Source: Panorpa germanica (Eukaryota > Arthropoda > Insecta > Mecoptera > Panorpidae). From it: a stretch of DNA of 64,000 nucleotides. Positions 1 through 11,973 of the stretch are shown here, in pieces. Where the stretch lies: the NCBI GenBank assembly GCA_963678705.1, contig OY783216.1, positions 9,548,001 to 9,612,000 of the forward strand, in the 5' to 3' direction. Made by a program: the position numbers and the translations under genes. The notes below the pieces were generated by a model. The model saw only the letters and a program-made list of their open reading frames with translations, ran no database searches and was not told where the DNA came from. Numbering within the stretch: position 1 is the stretch's first letter; the number at the start of each line of letters is the position of its first letter.

Positions 1-8
1 AACCAGCG

Positions 9-801
9 CTAAGAAACTCTGGGAAGTGTCGTTAAAACTCGTAGGAATAGAACAGGATCTGTATCCGTTTCCTGAGTGAGCCCTAAAGTGTAAAAAGTGA
101 AAAGAAGAGTGTGTGGAGATAAAGAGAAGGAAGGGCAGAGTACAAATATAAATTGTTTACTGGGTAGCATAATAGAATGAAGATATTTACCCGTAGGATA
201 GTCGTCAGCATTTCGCATGTGATACTTCTTCAACGCTATTTGTAAGGACCGTTCAAAAACAAATTTATCCAAAGCGTTACCAATAGTAATACTTTCATTA
301 AAGATGACTCCTTTATCCAAAATGATACGGACGTTGTACAGCTCTTGAAAGTGTTCATTCATTACAAAAAGATAGATTCCTCTTTCATTAACGTAGGCTA
401 TATGATTGAAGATCAAGCGTGGGTTTACTAAATTTGATTCAACTGCTATGTCACAATCTTTTCCTACAACATTTACTGCTTTGCAACGACAAAAATAGCC
501 ACCGATGTGAGGTCTGAAACATTTATCGATAAAATGAAATGTTCTTGTATAGATTGAAAATAACCTTCCATACTTACATGCATTCATGGATTTCTTCATT
601 GCATGGATTTTCAGCACAATGATCAATGACTTGGCTACATGTTTTTCCTGTATAGTAATTCTTCAAGCAGCTGCATTGAGGTTTTAAAATGGTTCCGCTG
701 CAATATCCTTCAAAGTTGCAGACATCAGGGTAACAAGATGCGATTGACTGCACCTTGCCAACTACTGTAAACGGTAGTAAAATTAAAAAAATGGGGAACA
801 T
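9..801 (-). CDS. Small secreted protein with two EGF-like domains (three exons)
   Basis: Spliced minus-strand gene: exons 801-578, 513-191 and 82-9, with introns of 64 and 108 nt. Donors are GTAAG at 577 and GTAAA at 190; acceptors are TTTCAG before 513 and CTTTAG before 82. The phases join cleanly (AT|A = Ile75, G|GG = Gly) and give 206 residues. Residues 1-22 (MFPIFLILLPFTVVGKVQSI...) form a likely signal peptide. EGF-1 has Cys 23, 28, 34, 43, 45 and 55. EGF-2 has Cys 62, 67, 74, 83, 85 and 95, and is complete only after splicing, which supports the first intron. Residues ~98-206 match no domain I recognise. No membrane segment follows, so secretion is inferred. ATG 801 is the only in-frame Met after the upstream TAA at 876. 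The 108-nt intron is a multiple of three and stop-free, so retaining it would add 36 residues. Function and orthologue are unknown. Confidence 0.8.
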
Positions 802-978
802 TTTATTAACGAAAGAATCAAGCAAATTATTTTGTTTTTGACTAGGTTGTTCCACTATTTCAAAGCCTGCTTGTTAGTTATACTTGACCAAACAGTAAAC
901 TGAGATTATTTTCTGGGTTAACTATTATTTTTCAAAGGAAACAGTTCACCCTGTCTTAGTTAACACATGGTTTATCAG
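802..978. other. 5' flank of the EGF-domain gene
   Basis: This holds the presumed 5' leader and proximal promoter of the minus-strand EGF gene. The coding frame stays open up to TAA at 876-874 but has no ATG, so translation should start at 801. I see no convincing TATA box or initiator. Confidence 0.4.
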
Positions 979-1355
979 AATGGGTTTGTGGCCTTTGTCT
1001 TAATTTCTATAAAACTGTACTATATTTTGATACAGTTGTTTACTAGAACCCTTTTTAATAACTTCTTATATGTTAGAAAATATTATCAATTAGAAACGTC
1101 ACTTTGTCACTTTAATTATTAAAGGGATTCAACGTTATAGAACATTCCAAAACATGTGACACAACGGCCGCTAAGTTGCTATCTCTTTTATACAACAGAA
1201 CGTAACAGACCTACCCTTAATAGTACAAACATGTTACGTCATAAATATGGCCGACATCTGTAACGCTAAAACTACAATTTAAATTTTTAATTGCTATATC
1301 GGAATGATCAACATTTAGATATTTATTAAAATAAAAACGCCACTACATTTTTTAT
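979..1355 (-). repeat. Family A repeat, truncated copy 1
   Basis: It starts with the family terminus (AATGGGTTTGTGGCC) and follows the shared inner sequence, including the CTATCTCTTTTATACAACAG block and the CTACAATT...GCTATATC block. The distal terminal repeat is missing. It is oriented opposite to the copies at 2735 and 49027. Confidence 0.75.
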
Positions 1356-2734
1356 TTTTCATTGTAACTTTTCAAACTTGTATTTCTTTTATGATCTGGG
1401 TTCGAACCCAAAGACACAACAGTCCTGCAGTAGCCTCTAACATCTTAAGGCATCAGTACCCTCAATTCTTCTAAAAACAATATACCATTACCTCATAATA
1501 CTAGAAAATATGAATAATTTACCTTATTTATAATTCATTTCGCTGTAAATCACGGCCGCCCAAGGTTGATGCAACATCTAGTTATTTTTGTATCTAAGTT
1601 TTCAGTATTACTCTTATTTCTTTATACAACATAATCATGAGCGTCCTTAATTGTGTTACTTGTATGAAACTACAATAGCGCATTACTGAATGTCATAATT
1701 CTATTACGATGTATATCAGTTTATGATTACATATTATGCAAACAATTTAGCGCCTGTCAATTGTTGCCTTGGTGCATTTGATTGACTCTGAGATGTTTCT
1801 CTCATTTTATACTTTATTCCTCTTATACTACGCCCCTGGTATCTTTCTAAATTACAATATCCATGTATATACAATTAAAATGATTCATGACAGTCATTTA
1901 ACTGTGAATCATCAAATTCTTCGCGAGACTCAATGGCAATCCATTCGACCATTCCCATTGGCTAATTCAACGATTATCAACTTCGTAAATGAGTTCAATT
2001 TAGACATGTAATGTGGGCACTATTCTCTATACATCTATTTCTTTATTTGTATATGTTTTAGAACTATATCTATATATTCTCATATTTCTATTTGTCTGCC
2101 TACTGCCTAAAGTTTTATGTATGTGTAATGTTTACATTGTCGTATTTTTCACTTTTACTTTTTTATGAGTTTCAATGTTAAAATATTTATATAATGTATG
2201 AAACATACAGGAGTTGGAAACATATATAACACGCACTAGTAATAACTTGTAAAGTGAGCACCCAGCCCAGACACCCATGTAGACTGGATACGAATTCATA
2301 TTGAACTCAAATCATCGAAATTTTGTGACAACTTGTTTCTTATTAACACGTTGTTGCATCATATAATATTAGCATTAATAATATATTTTGTACCTTGACA
2401 GCCAGACCCAGAGTTGAATACAGTCGAATCAACACATGTAAATTACGTTTATCTTAACCTATAAACAATAATTTAAATCTATCGAAAATGCTCACCCTAG
2501 GTCAACCCTTGTATTTGTATTATTTTGTATCTATCATTTTGAGAAATATTGTTAATATTATAACACTGTGTTTACTGCAGGTAAATATTACGATGTTAAC
2601 ACAAACAGGGTTGCTACATTAATGGCGCAAACCACATAATATATTATATTGTTTTTGACAAGTGGCGGAATCAAACGAACGCATCAAAACGCGAGCTGCA
2701 TTAGTCGGGGCACGATAAAACTCAAGCGGTTTGC
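1356..2734. other. Unannotated AT-rich intergenic stretch
   Basis: No gene or complete element is visible. At about 1395-1425 there is a short segment around GGTTCGAACCC that weakly resembles segments near 33850 and 63690. The 80-codon open frame at 1769-2011 has no family resemblance and is probably chance. Confidence 0.4.
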
Positions 2735-2965
2735 AATGGGCTTGTGTACTCATATTTTAATGGTCGATTTTTCAATTGTTGATTGAAATTGATGTTAATA
2801 AGTATGTATTGACGTGTCTATTTTATTAAATATCTTAATGTTAACGGAGATATAGCAATTAAAAGTTTGAATTGTAGTTTTAGCGCTAGAGATGATCAGC
2901 CATTTGTATGACGTGAAATGCATTTTATACGTCAGTTATTTGTTGATTAGGTCAGTCCTGTGGCA
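2735..2965 (+). repeat. Family A repeat, 5' part (copy 2)
   Basis: It begins AATGGGCTTGTGTACTC and runs through the characteristic GGTCGATTTTTCAATTGTTG, ACGGAGATATAGCAATTA and GTATGACGTGAAATGC blocks. It stops after the GTTATTTGTTGA block, and the 3' half is absent. Confidence 0.85.
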
Positions 2966-3172
2966 ATCTATCCAATGTTATATTTTAAATAAATTGTTTA
3001 TTACTTGGCAAGAATGTTAGCCATCTCTGTTAATTGCACCTGCAGTATAAAGGTACCATTCGGTTGAATGGTTTGTGTCACACACGATGCATATGGCGCC
3101 AAAAAATAATGTTTGGATTATGAATCACTAGCCCAGGCGCAGGCACACGTATTCACGCAAAGATAAGGCGGG

Positions 3173-3581
3173 TTAGGGCGTCCACACATGGGGCGACTGG
3201 TTGCAAACCTTAGCCCCGAATCTACCCGAACCGAATGAGAATGGAACTATGTTGTTAGTGAGAGAACGAACGTGTGAGATAAAATTCAAACTGGTTTTGA
3301 GTACGTCTATTTCTCGATCGCAGGGCATGGTTGGTTGCATGCTTTTGATGATGACATCATGAACAAAGATGTGTACGAATACTATTGAAAAGTATTTAAA
3401 TACATACTAGTGTTAAAAATTCCTTAAAAGACTACCAGTTTAGTTTCATTCGTGCCTTGTGTTTTCTCTCACTCGTATACACGTTCGTTCTCTCACTAAC
3501 AACACAGTTCCATTCTCATTCATTTCGGGCAGATTCGGGGCTAAGGTTTGCAACCATTCGCCTCGTGTGCGGAGGGCCTTA
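3173..3581. mobile_element. 403-bp PIF/Harbinger-like MITE with TTA target duplication
   Basis: The element spans 3176-3578 between TTA at 3173-3175 and TTA at 3579-3581. The ends are imperfect inverted repeats of roughly 100 bp: GGGCGTCCACACATGGGGCG on the left pairs with the reverse complement of the right end, and the GCCCCGAATCT...GAACCGAATGAGAATGGAA block reappears inverted at 3505-3541. A 3-bp TTA duplication and G-rich terminus are typical of PIF/Harbinger. There is no coding capacity. Relatives occur at 21180, 25391, 41135 and 45513. Confidence 0.75.
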
Positions 3582-4168
3582 TAGTTTCGTTTGCTGTAAA
3601 ATCGAGCTGTGGAAACGTGTCAACAATGACTAAACACGTGATGCAACACCTGATGCACGGCTCCAGGAAGTGATGATTTATGTGAGGCGCTACACAGAAA
3701 AAGCTTTTTACCTTGTATTGATATATGACTGTTTGCATGGGTTTGTAAACTTTTGAGGCCGATGCGGCACTGCTAATTAATCACTAATAAATTGTTACCC
3801 TATTCAGTCAGAACGTTGTTTCACATTCGTCATCCATTTTATATAAATATTGAAATTATTGATAATCTTATTCACCACCTCCCCGCAACTCTCTTGATAA
3901 TTATAAATAAAAGAAATTCATTATGGATTATTTTTAAACTTTATTAAATATTTTCCTGATGAGTAAACCTAGGTCTCACGGTACGGGACATCTGAAAATA
4001 GAGACGTCGCCTTAATTTCTCCCTCCTCTCCTTGTCTAAATATGAGGACGCTACAAAATTGCAAATGAAGTAGGCAGTAGACCTACGCTACAAGAGAAAA
4101 AACGTCATACGTCGTAAAGATGATCGTCGCTTGATTCACCTTCAAAAACATTCTTGATTTTGTCGCTT
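3582..4168. other. Unannotated intergenic stretch
   Basis: AT-rich sequence without a recognisable gene or complete repeat. Confidence 0.35.
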
Positions 4169-4532
4169 GTAACCATAGAGATATAAGAATAGAGTACGCG
4201 AAGTGTACGACCGCGTGTAAGAGGAAGCGATATATGCAAAAAGAGAGATAGCCTACCGAGAGTCCTAACTGTTTTTTCCTGCGGAATGGTAGAGGGTAAA
4301 CAAGCAAGCAGATGCTATTGTTAAAATAAAAATAATTGTAATAGTGAGTGTAGCATACAGTAAATTTTATAATGAATAAAGACACCGACTATATTTTGGT
4401 TAGCGCGGCAGTCAATCACAGTACTCAGCTCGAAAGAGACACAGAGGACTTTCACGGCTATCTCTCTCTTTGCCTTTATCACAGTATTCAGCCTCTTGTG
4501 CACTCTAGTCTTATATCTCTATGTTTGTAACA
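4169..4532. mobile_element. ~360-bp MITE with GTAACCATAGAG ends
   Basis: The left end GTAACCATAGAGATATAAGA and the right end, read in reverse complement (GTTACAAACATAGAGATATA then AGACTAGAGT), form inverted repeats of about 28 bp. Internally there are ATCTCTCTCTTTGCC-like segments. A second, partial copy lies at about 24050-24172. Target duplication and superfamily are not clear. Confidence 0.6.
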
Positions 4533-5300
4533 CTGGATGCATGCTTGGCAGAAGGCTGACTATTTAGACAGTCTGATTATTTAGTACTTTGGGAGATAAC
4601 CATATTTTTACATCTCTTCTTCATTCTTATTCTGTCACATGCTTATTCCAGTCAACCCACAGATTAATCTAGTCCTAGTTTTGATGATCGAGTAGTATAC
4701 TAAATCGGACTGCGTTTATCCACGGACAATGATATTGAACCTTATAAACGCAGTGACTCAGCGAACACTAATATAGTTTTTTATACCGTGTGATATAAAT
4801 AAAATAAAATTCACGTATTTGATACGTGGGACTGAGTCTACTTAATTAAATATCGTAGCTGTTACAGCCGAAGAATAAACAAATTATATTTTAATTATAT
4901 AATACGATACTTATTCGTGGGTTCGCATTAAAAATCAGCACAGAAGTTGAGTCATACTGGGCTATCTGTCTCTGACTATAGCAACTGTCAACTGCGCAGA
5001 CGCTATCCGTCGTACTCGACGACCGTCGCGTCGCTTAAATCGACGAGGTGTTTATTAATAGTGACAGACTTTATTTTAAAAGTAATTTCCTTGAGATTTA
5101 GATATTTAAAACTTGGAAGTCAAAGACCCTGAGTTGTACTATGCTGTCATAATAAGTTTTTTGCAAAGAAATAAATAAAAGTGAAGTACACCTAATCTAT
5201 ATTTGAAAATGATGTAATAATTGCGGGCATACGAGTATATTGTCTTAAGACCGTTATAGAACAATATTTTTAGAAATAGGCAAAATTGTCATAAGGTGTA
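4533..5300. other. Unannotated intergenic stretch
   Basis: No supportable gene. The open frame at 4947-5132 lacks any family resemblance. A TGAGTCA heptamer occurs near 4948. Confidence 0.35.
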
Positions 5301-5974
5301 GGGCTTGTAGGATTAGGACTATACAAATACATCCTATTGAAAAGGTTGACATTTTTTAGTGGTCGATTTTTCAATTGTTGATTGAAATTGATGTTAATAA
5401 ATGTGTATTGGCGTGTCTATTTTATTAAATATCTAAATATTGACGGAGATGTAGCAATTAAAAATTTGAATTGTAGTTTTAGCGTTAGAAATGGTCGGCC
5501 ATATTTGTATGACGTGAAATGCATTTTAACGTCAGTTATTTGTTGAGTAGGTCAGTGCTGTGATAAGGTTCTGTAGCTGTTGGTAGTCAAATAATCAAGT
5601 CAAGTCAAAGAATAATAACTTTTTATATTATTTAACCCTGCTAAGGCAGACATAATATTGGAATTTTATTGTTCCTTGAAATAGCTGTAAATAATATTTG
5701 ATATTTTGATATATAAATACATACAGCAGAGATTTATGAGCTGTAAGGTTGGTAACCTTACACAAGGATTGTGATGTCACATGCACTTGGAATGTGTACA
5801 ACGTTGAATCCCTTTAATAATTAAAGAGACAAAATGAATTTTTTAATTGTTAATATCTCTTAACATATAAAGAGTTATTAAAAAGTAATTGGATATTTGA
5901 GGTTCTAGTAACTCACTTTATTTATATATGTAGTACTCTTTTATAGAAATTAAGACATAGGACACAAGCCCATT
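5301..5974 (+). repeat. Family A repeat, near full-length copy 3
   Basis: It starts with GGGCTTGT at 5301, has a short unrelated segment, then runs continuously from ATTTTTTAGTGGTCGATTTT at 5351 to ...GGACACAAGCCCATT at 5974. It retains both termini and the full inner region, including the CCCTGCTAAGGCAGACATAA block. Confidence 0.85.
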
Positions 5975-7013
5975 AATCGGTTGCAGTGTGTGGGGCCTTC
6001 ATATGATGAAATAATTTACTTTTTCCTTAGCTGTGATCATCAGCTATTAGTAACAGTACCAGTTACATAGTTGAATTACTAATTTCACGTTAATGGTTGA
6101 ATAATCACTGCGTAGATTACTTTGCACCTTAACTATTTGTTATGGCGTCATTCTCTGAAGTGTAAACTCATATTACGCGTCAGTTACATGGATTATATTT
6201 CAGCGAACCAATTGGTTATGGAATACACCGTTGATTAACGTGAAGTGACATCATCCACTACCTATTTAGTGACAAAGAATTACTAATTTCGTAGATATGT
6301 ATTAGGACACTTACGATCTCTAGTGGGAAAGGTCGTGTAATCTGAGAAATGATCCCAAAGGCATACTGTCCACGTAGCGTCACTGCATACGCACGGCTTC
6401 GTCATTTACCGCTTGCAGTACGCTTTCTTGTAGCTCTATCCACATACATATATGCAGTGAATAGCTTATGTTTCTATAGAATAAAAATGTGACAAAAATG
6501 TGTGCGAGAGAGAAAGGTATACGTTAAGAACCCCTCTCTCAGTTTGGCCCTGTTACAACAAGTAGACAGTCAATGAACTTGTTGAATTCGGTCAGTAGCA
6601 GCTATATTTTGTACAAACATTTAGGGACCTAGAACCGCCGTGTGCATCGTCTTTTATTTGTTTATGCAACTCTAAATTCTGGATGCATCTCACACACACA
6701 CACACACACATCACTACAGAGGATGCAGCATACAAGGAAATGTGCAAACATACGATAGATCCTTGTATTATTGCAATGGAACTCCTCAAACTTTATTTTA
6801 AGTAACTATGGGAATATTAATTCAAGAGATACATATAGTTATGTATTTGAAATTTGAATTTGTCCTTTCCCGGTCAATCGATTTCCATTGTTATGACGTC
6901 ATTAGACAAATGTTTGGTTAGATTTTCTAAATGATTATTGTCGTGGGTTGTAAACCATAGCCTTATCCTATATTATAATGTTCCAACTGTATATTTATAT
7001 TCATATAACCTTA
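5975..7013. other. Intergenic stretch with (CA)n microsatellite and repeat scraps
   Basis: There is a CA dinucleotide run of about 20 bp near 6690-6710. A ~28-nt segment near 6497-6525 (GTGTGCGAGAGAGAAAGGTA) recurs near 22106. The stretch 6955-7012 (CCTATATTATAATGTT...) resembles 29926-29975. A TGACGTCA octamer lies at 6894-6901. No gene is supported. Confidence 0.4.
6690..6710. repeat. (CA)n microsatellite
   Basis: Uninterrupted CA dinucleotide repeat, about ten units. Confidence 0.9.
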
Positions 7014-7239
7014 CTAGCTCTTCGCCCCATTGCATGGCAATGGGTGTGTATTACACGTTTGTTATAGAAAGAGAAACATCTGAAGCGATGAAAATTGTTT
7101 GATAATCCTTATTTCTTATTTGTCTAGTTCTTAATAGAGTAATATCCGCAGCACGTTAAATTGATAAACTGTTTAATTAAAATTTAAAATATGTAGAATT
7201 TTCTGCTTTATTACATTTTAAACATCAATGCTTTTTAGA

Positions 7240-10200
7240 TTTCTATGCCACCTTTTTTAAATTCATGGACATTTTTTTCTAGAGATAATTTAAGATCTTT
7301 GAAAACTATTGATACAGTTATATCCACTACACTTTAAGAAGACGAACTGCGTTAAAAAAATTGAAATATCTTAATTATTTTGGATTTTATAAGGGGTTTT
7401 AAAAATTCATGGACTTTTTTTTTAAAAGAAAAATTATTGATTTTCTAAAATATTTTGATGCAGTTATATCCTTTTAAATTTAAGAAGACGAACTGCGTTA
7501 AAAAAATTGAAATATCTTAATTATTTTGGATTTTATAAGGGGTTCTAAAAATTCATGGACTTTTTTTCTAATAGAAAAATTATTGATTTCTTAATATTTT
7601 TTGATGCAGTTATATTCATTTATATTTAAGAAGACGAACTGCGTTAAAGAATTTGAAATACCTTAATTATTTTGGATTTTATAAAGGGTTCTAAAAATTC
7701 ATGGACTTTTTTTCTAATAGAAAAATTATTGATTTCTTAATATTTTTTGATGCAGTTATATTCATTTATATTTAAGAAGACGAACTGCGTTAAAAAAATT
7801 GGAATATCTTAATTATTTTGGATTTTATAAGGGGTTCTAAAAATTCATGGACTTTTTTTCTAATAGAAAAATTATTGATTTCTTAATATTTTTTGATGCA
7901 GTTATATTCATTTATATTTAAGAAGACGAACTGCATTAAAAAATTTGAAATATCTTATTTATTTTGGATTTTATAAGGGGTTCTAAAAATTCATAGACTT
8001 TTTTTTCAAAAAGAAAAATTATTGATTTCTTAATATTTTTTGATGCAGTTATATTCATTTATATTTAAGAAGACGAACTGCGTTAAAGAATTTGAAATAC
8101 CTTAATTATTTTGGATTTTATAAAGGGTTCTAAAAATTCATGGACTTTTTTTTCTAAATGAAAAATTATTGATTTCTTAATATTTTTTGATGCAGTTATA
8201 TTCATTTATATTTAAGAAGACGAACTGCGTTAAAAAAATTGAAATATCTGAATTATTTTAAATTATATAAGGGGTTCTAAAAATTCATGGACTTTTTTTT
8301 CTAAAAGAAAAATTATTGATTTCTTAATATTTTTTGATGCAGTTATATTCATTTATATTTAAGAAGACGAACTGCGTTAAAAAAATTGAAATATCTTAAT
8401 TATTTTGGATTTTATAAGGGGTTCTAAAAATTCATGGACTTTTTTTCTAATAGAAAAATTATTGATTTCTTAATATTTTTTGATGCAGTTATATTCATTT
8501 ATATTTAAGAAGACGAACTGCGTTAAAAAAATTGGAATATCTTAATTATTTTGGATTTTATAAGGGGTTCTAAAAATTCATGGACTTTTTTTCTAATAGA
8601 AAAATTATTGATTTCTTAATATTTTTTGATGCAGTTATATTCATTTATATTTAAGAAGACGAACTGCATTAAAAAATTTGAAATATCTTATTTATTTTGG
8701 ATTTTATAAGGGGTTCTAAAAATTCATAGACTTTTTTTTCAAAAAGAAAAATTATTGATTTCTTAATATTTTTTGATGCAGTTATATTCATTTATATTTA
8801 AGAAGACGAACTGCGTTAAAGAATTTGAAATACCTTAATTATTTTGGATTTTATAAAGGGTTCTAAAAATTCATGGACTTTTTTTTCTAAATGAAAAATT
8901 ATTGATTTCTTAATATTTTTTGATGCAGTTATATTCATTTATATTTAAGAAGACGAACTGCGTTAAAAAAATTGAAATATCTGAATTATTTTGGATTTTA
9001 TAAGGGGTTCTAAAAATTCATGGACTTTTTTTTCTAAAAGAAAAATTATTGATTTCTTAATATTTTTTGATGCAGTTATATTCATTTATATTTAAGAAGA
9101 CGAACTGCGTTAAAAAAATTGAAATATCTTAATTATTTTGGATTTTATAAGGGGTTCTAAAAATTCATGGACTTTTTTTTCAAAAAGAAAAATTATTGAT
9201 TTCTTAATATTTTTTGATGCAGTTATATTCATTTATATTTAAGAAGACGAACTGCGTTAAAGAATTTGAAATATCTTAATTATTTTGGATTTTATAAGGG
9301 GTTCTAAAAATTCATGGACTTTTTTTTTTAAAATAAAAATTATTGATTTCTTAATATTTTTTGATGCAGTTATATTCATTTATATTTAAGAAGACGAACT
9401 GCGTTAAAGAATTTGAAATATCTTAATTATTTTGGATTTTATAAGGAGTTCTAAAAATTCATGGACTTTTTTTTTAAATAGAAAATTTATTGATTTCTTA
9501 ATATTTTTTGATGCAGTTATATTCATTTATATTTAAGAAGACGAACTGCGTTAAAGAATTTAAAATATCTTAATTATTTTGGATTTTATAAGGGGTTCTA
9601 AAAATTCATGGACTTTTTTTTCTAAAAGAAAAATTATTGATTTCTTAATATTTTTTGATGCAGTTATATTCATTTATATTTAAGAAGACGAACTGCGTTA
9701 AAGAATTTAAAATATCTTAATTATTTTGGATTTTATAAGGGGTTCTAAAAATTCATGGACTTTTTTTTTAAATAGAAAAATTATTGATTTCTTAATATTT
9801 TTTGATGCAGTTATATTCATTTATATTTAAGAAGACGAACTGCGTTAAAAAATTTAAAATATCTTAATTATTTTAGATTTTATAAGGGGTTCTAAAAATT
9901 CATGGACTTTTTTTTCAAAAAGAAAAATTATTGATTTCTTAATATTTTTTGATGCAGTTATATTCATTTATATTTAAGAAGACGAACTGCGTTAAAGAAT
10001 TTAAAATATCTTAATTATTTTGGATTTTATAAGGGGTTCTAAAAATTTATGGACTTTTTTTTTAAATAGAAAAATTATTGATTTCTTAAAATTTTTTGAT
10101 GCAGTTATATTCATTTATATTTAAGAAGACGAACTGCGTTAAAAAATTTAAAATATCTTAATTATTTTGGATTTTATAAGGGGTTCTAAAAATTCATGGA

Positions 10201-11965
10201 CTTTTTTTTCAAAAAGAAAAATTATTGATTTCTTAATATTTTTTGATGCAGTTATATTCATTTATATTTAAGAAGACGAACTGCGTTAAAAAAATTGAAA
10301 TATCTTAATTATTTTGGATTTTATAAGGGGTTCTAAAAATTCATGGACTTTTTTTTTAAATAGAAAAATTATTGATTTCTTAATATTTTTTGATGCAGTT
10401 ATATTCATTTATATTTAAGAAGACGAACTGCGTTAAAGAATTTAAAATATCTTAATTATTTTGGATTTTATAAGGGGTTCTAAAAATTCATGGACTTTTT
10501 TTTCAAAAAGAAAAATTATTGATTTCTTAATATTTTTTGATGCAGTTATATTCATTTATATTTAAGAAGACGAACTGCGTTAAAGAATTTAAAATATCTT
10601 AATTATTTTGGATTTTATAAGGGGTTCTAAAAATTCATGGACTTTTTTTTTAAATAGAAAAATTATTGATTTCTTAATATTTTTTGATGCAGTTATATTC
10701 ATTTATATTTAAGAAGACGAACTGCGTTAAAAAATTTTAAATATCTTAATTATTTTGGATTTTATAAGGGGTTCTAAAAATTCATGGACTTTTTTTTCAA
10801 AAAGAAAAATTATTGATTTCTTAATATTTTTTGATGCAGTTATATTCATTTATATTTAAGAAGACGAACTGCGTTAAAGAATTTAAAATATCTTAATTAT
10901 TTTGGATTTTATAAGGGGTTCTAAAAATTCATGGACTTTTTTTTTAAATAGAAAAATTATTGATTTCTTAAAATTTTTTGATGCAGTTATATTCATTTAT
11001 ATTTAAGAAGACGAACTGCGTTAAAAAATTTAAAATATCTTAATTATTTTAGATTTTATAAGGGGTTCTAAAAATTCATGGACTTTTTTTTCAAAAAGAA
11101 AAATTATTGATTTCTTAATATTTTTTGATGCAGTTATATTCATTTATATTTAAGAAGACGAACTGCGTTAAAGAATTTAAAATATCTTAATTATTTTGGA
11201 TTTTATAAGGGGTTCTAAAAATTCATGGACTTTTTTTTTAAATAGAAAAATTATTGATTTCTTAAAATTTTTTGATGCAGTTATATTCATTTATATTTAA
11301 GAAGACGAACTGCGTTAAAAAATTTAAAATATCTTAATTATTTTGGATTTTATAAGGGGTTCTAAAAATTCATGGACTTTTTTTTTAAAAAGAAAAATTA
11401 TTGATTTCTTAATATTTTTTGATGCAGTTATATTCATTTATATTTAAGAAGACGAACTGCGTTAAAGAATTTAAAATATCTTAATTATTTTGGATTTTAT
11501 AAGGGGTTCTAAAAATTCATGGACTTTTTTTTTAAATAGAAAAATTATTGATTTCTTAATATTTTTTGATGCAGTTATATTCATTTATATTTAAGAAGAC
11601 GAACTGCGTTAAAGAATTTAAAATATCTTAATTATTTTGGATTTTATAAGGGGTTCTAAAAATTCATGGACTTTTTTTTCAAAAAGAAAAATTATTGATT
11701 TCTTAATATTTTTTGATGCAGTTATATTTATTTATATTTAAGAAGACGAACTGCGTTAAAGAATTTGAAATATCTTAATTATTTTGGATTTTATAAGGGG
11801 TTCTAAAAATTCATGGACTTTTTTCTTAAATAGAAAAATTATTGATTTCTTAATATTTTTTGATGCAGTTATATTCATTTATATTTAAGAAGACGAACTG
11901 CGTTAAAGAATTTAAAATATCTTAATTATTTTGGATTTTATAAGGGGTTCTAAAAATTCATGGAC
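7240..11965 (+). repeat. ~147-bp satellite array, forward block (~32 units)
   Basis: The unit is marked by GAAGACGAACTGCGTTAAA, TTGGATTTTATAAGGGGTTC, TTCATGGACTTTTTTT and GATGCAGTTATATTCATTTA. The GACGAACTGC mark falls at 7341, 7487, 7633, 7779, 7925 and so on up to 11892, giving 32 marks spaced about 146-147 bp. The first units near 7240-7490 are the most diverged. Each unit has complementary GCAGTT and AACTGC segments about 25 nt apart that could form a small hairpin. Confidence 0.97.
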
Positions 11966-11973
11966 ACGATAAA

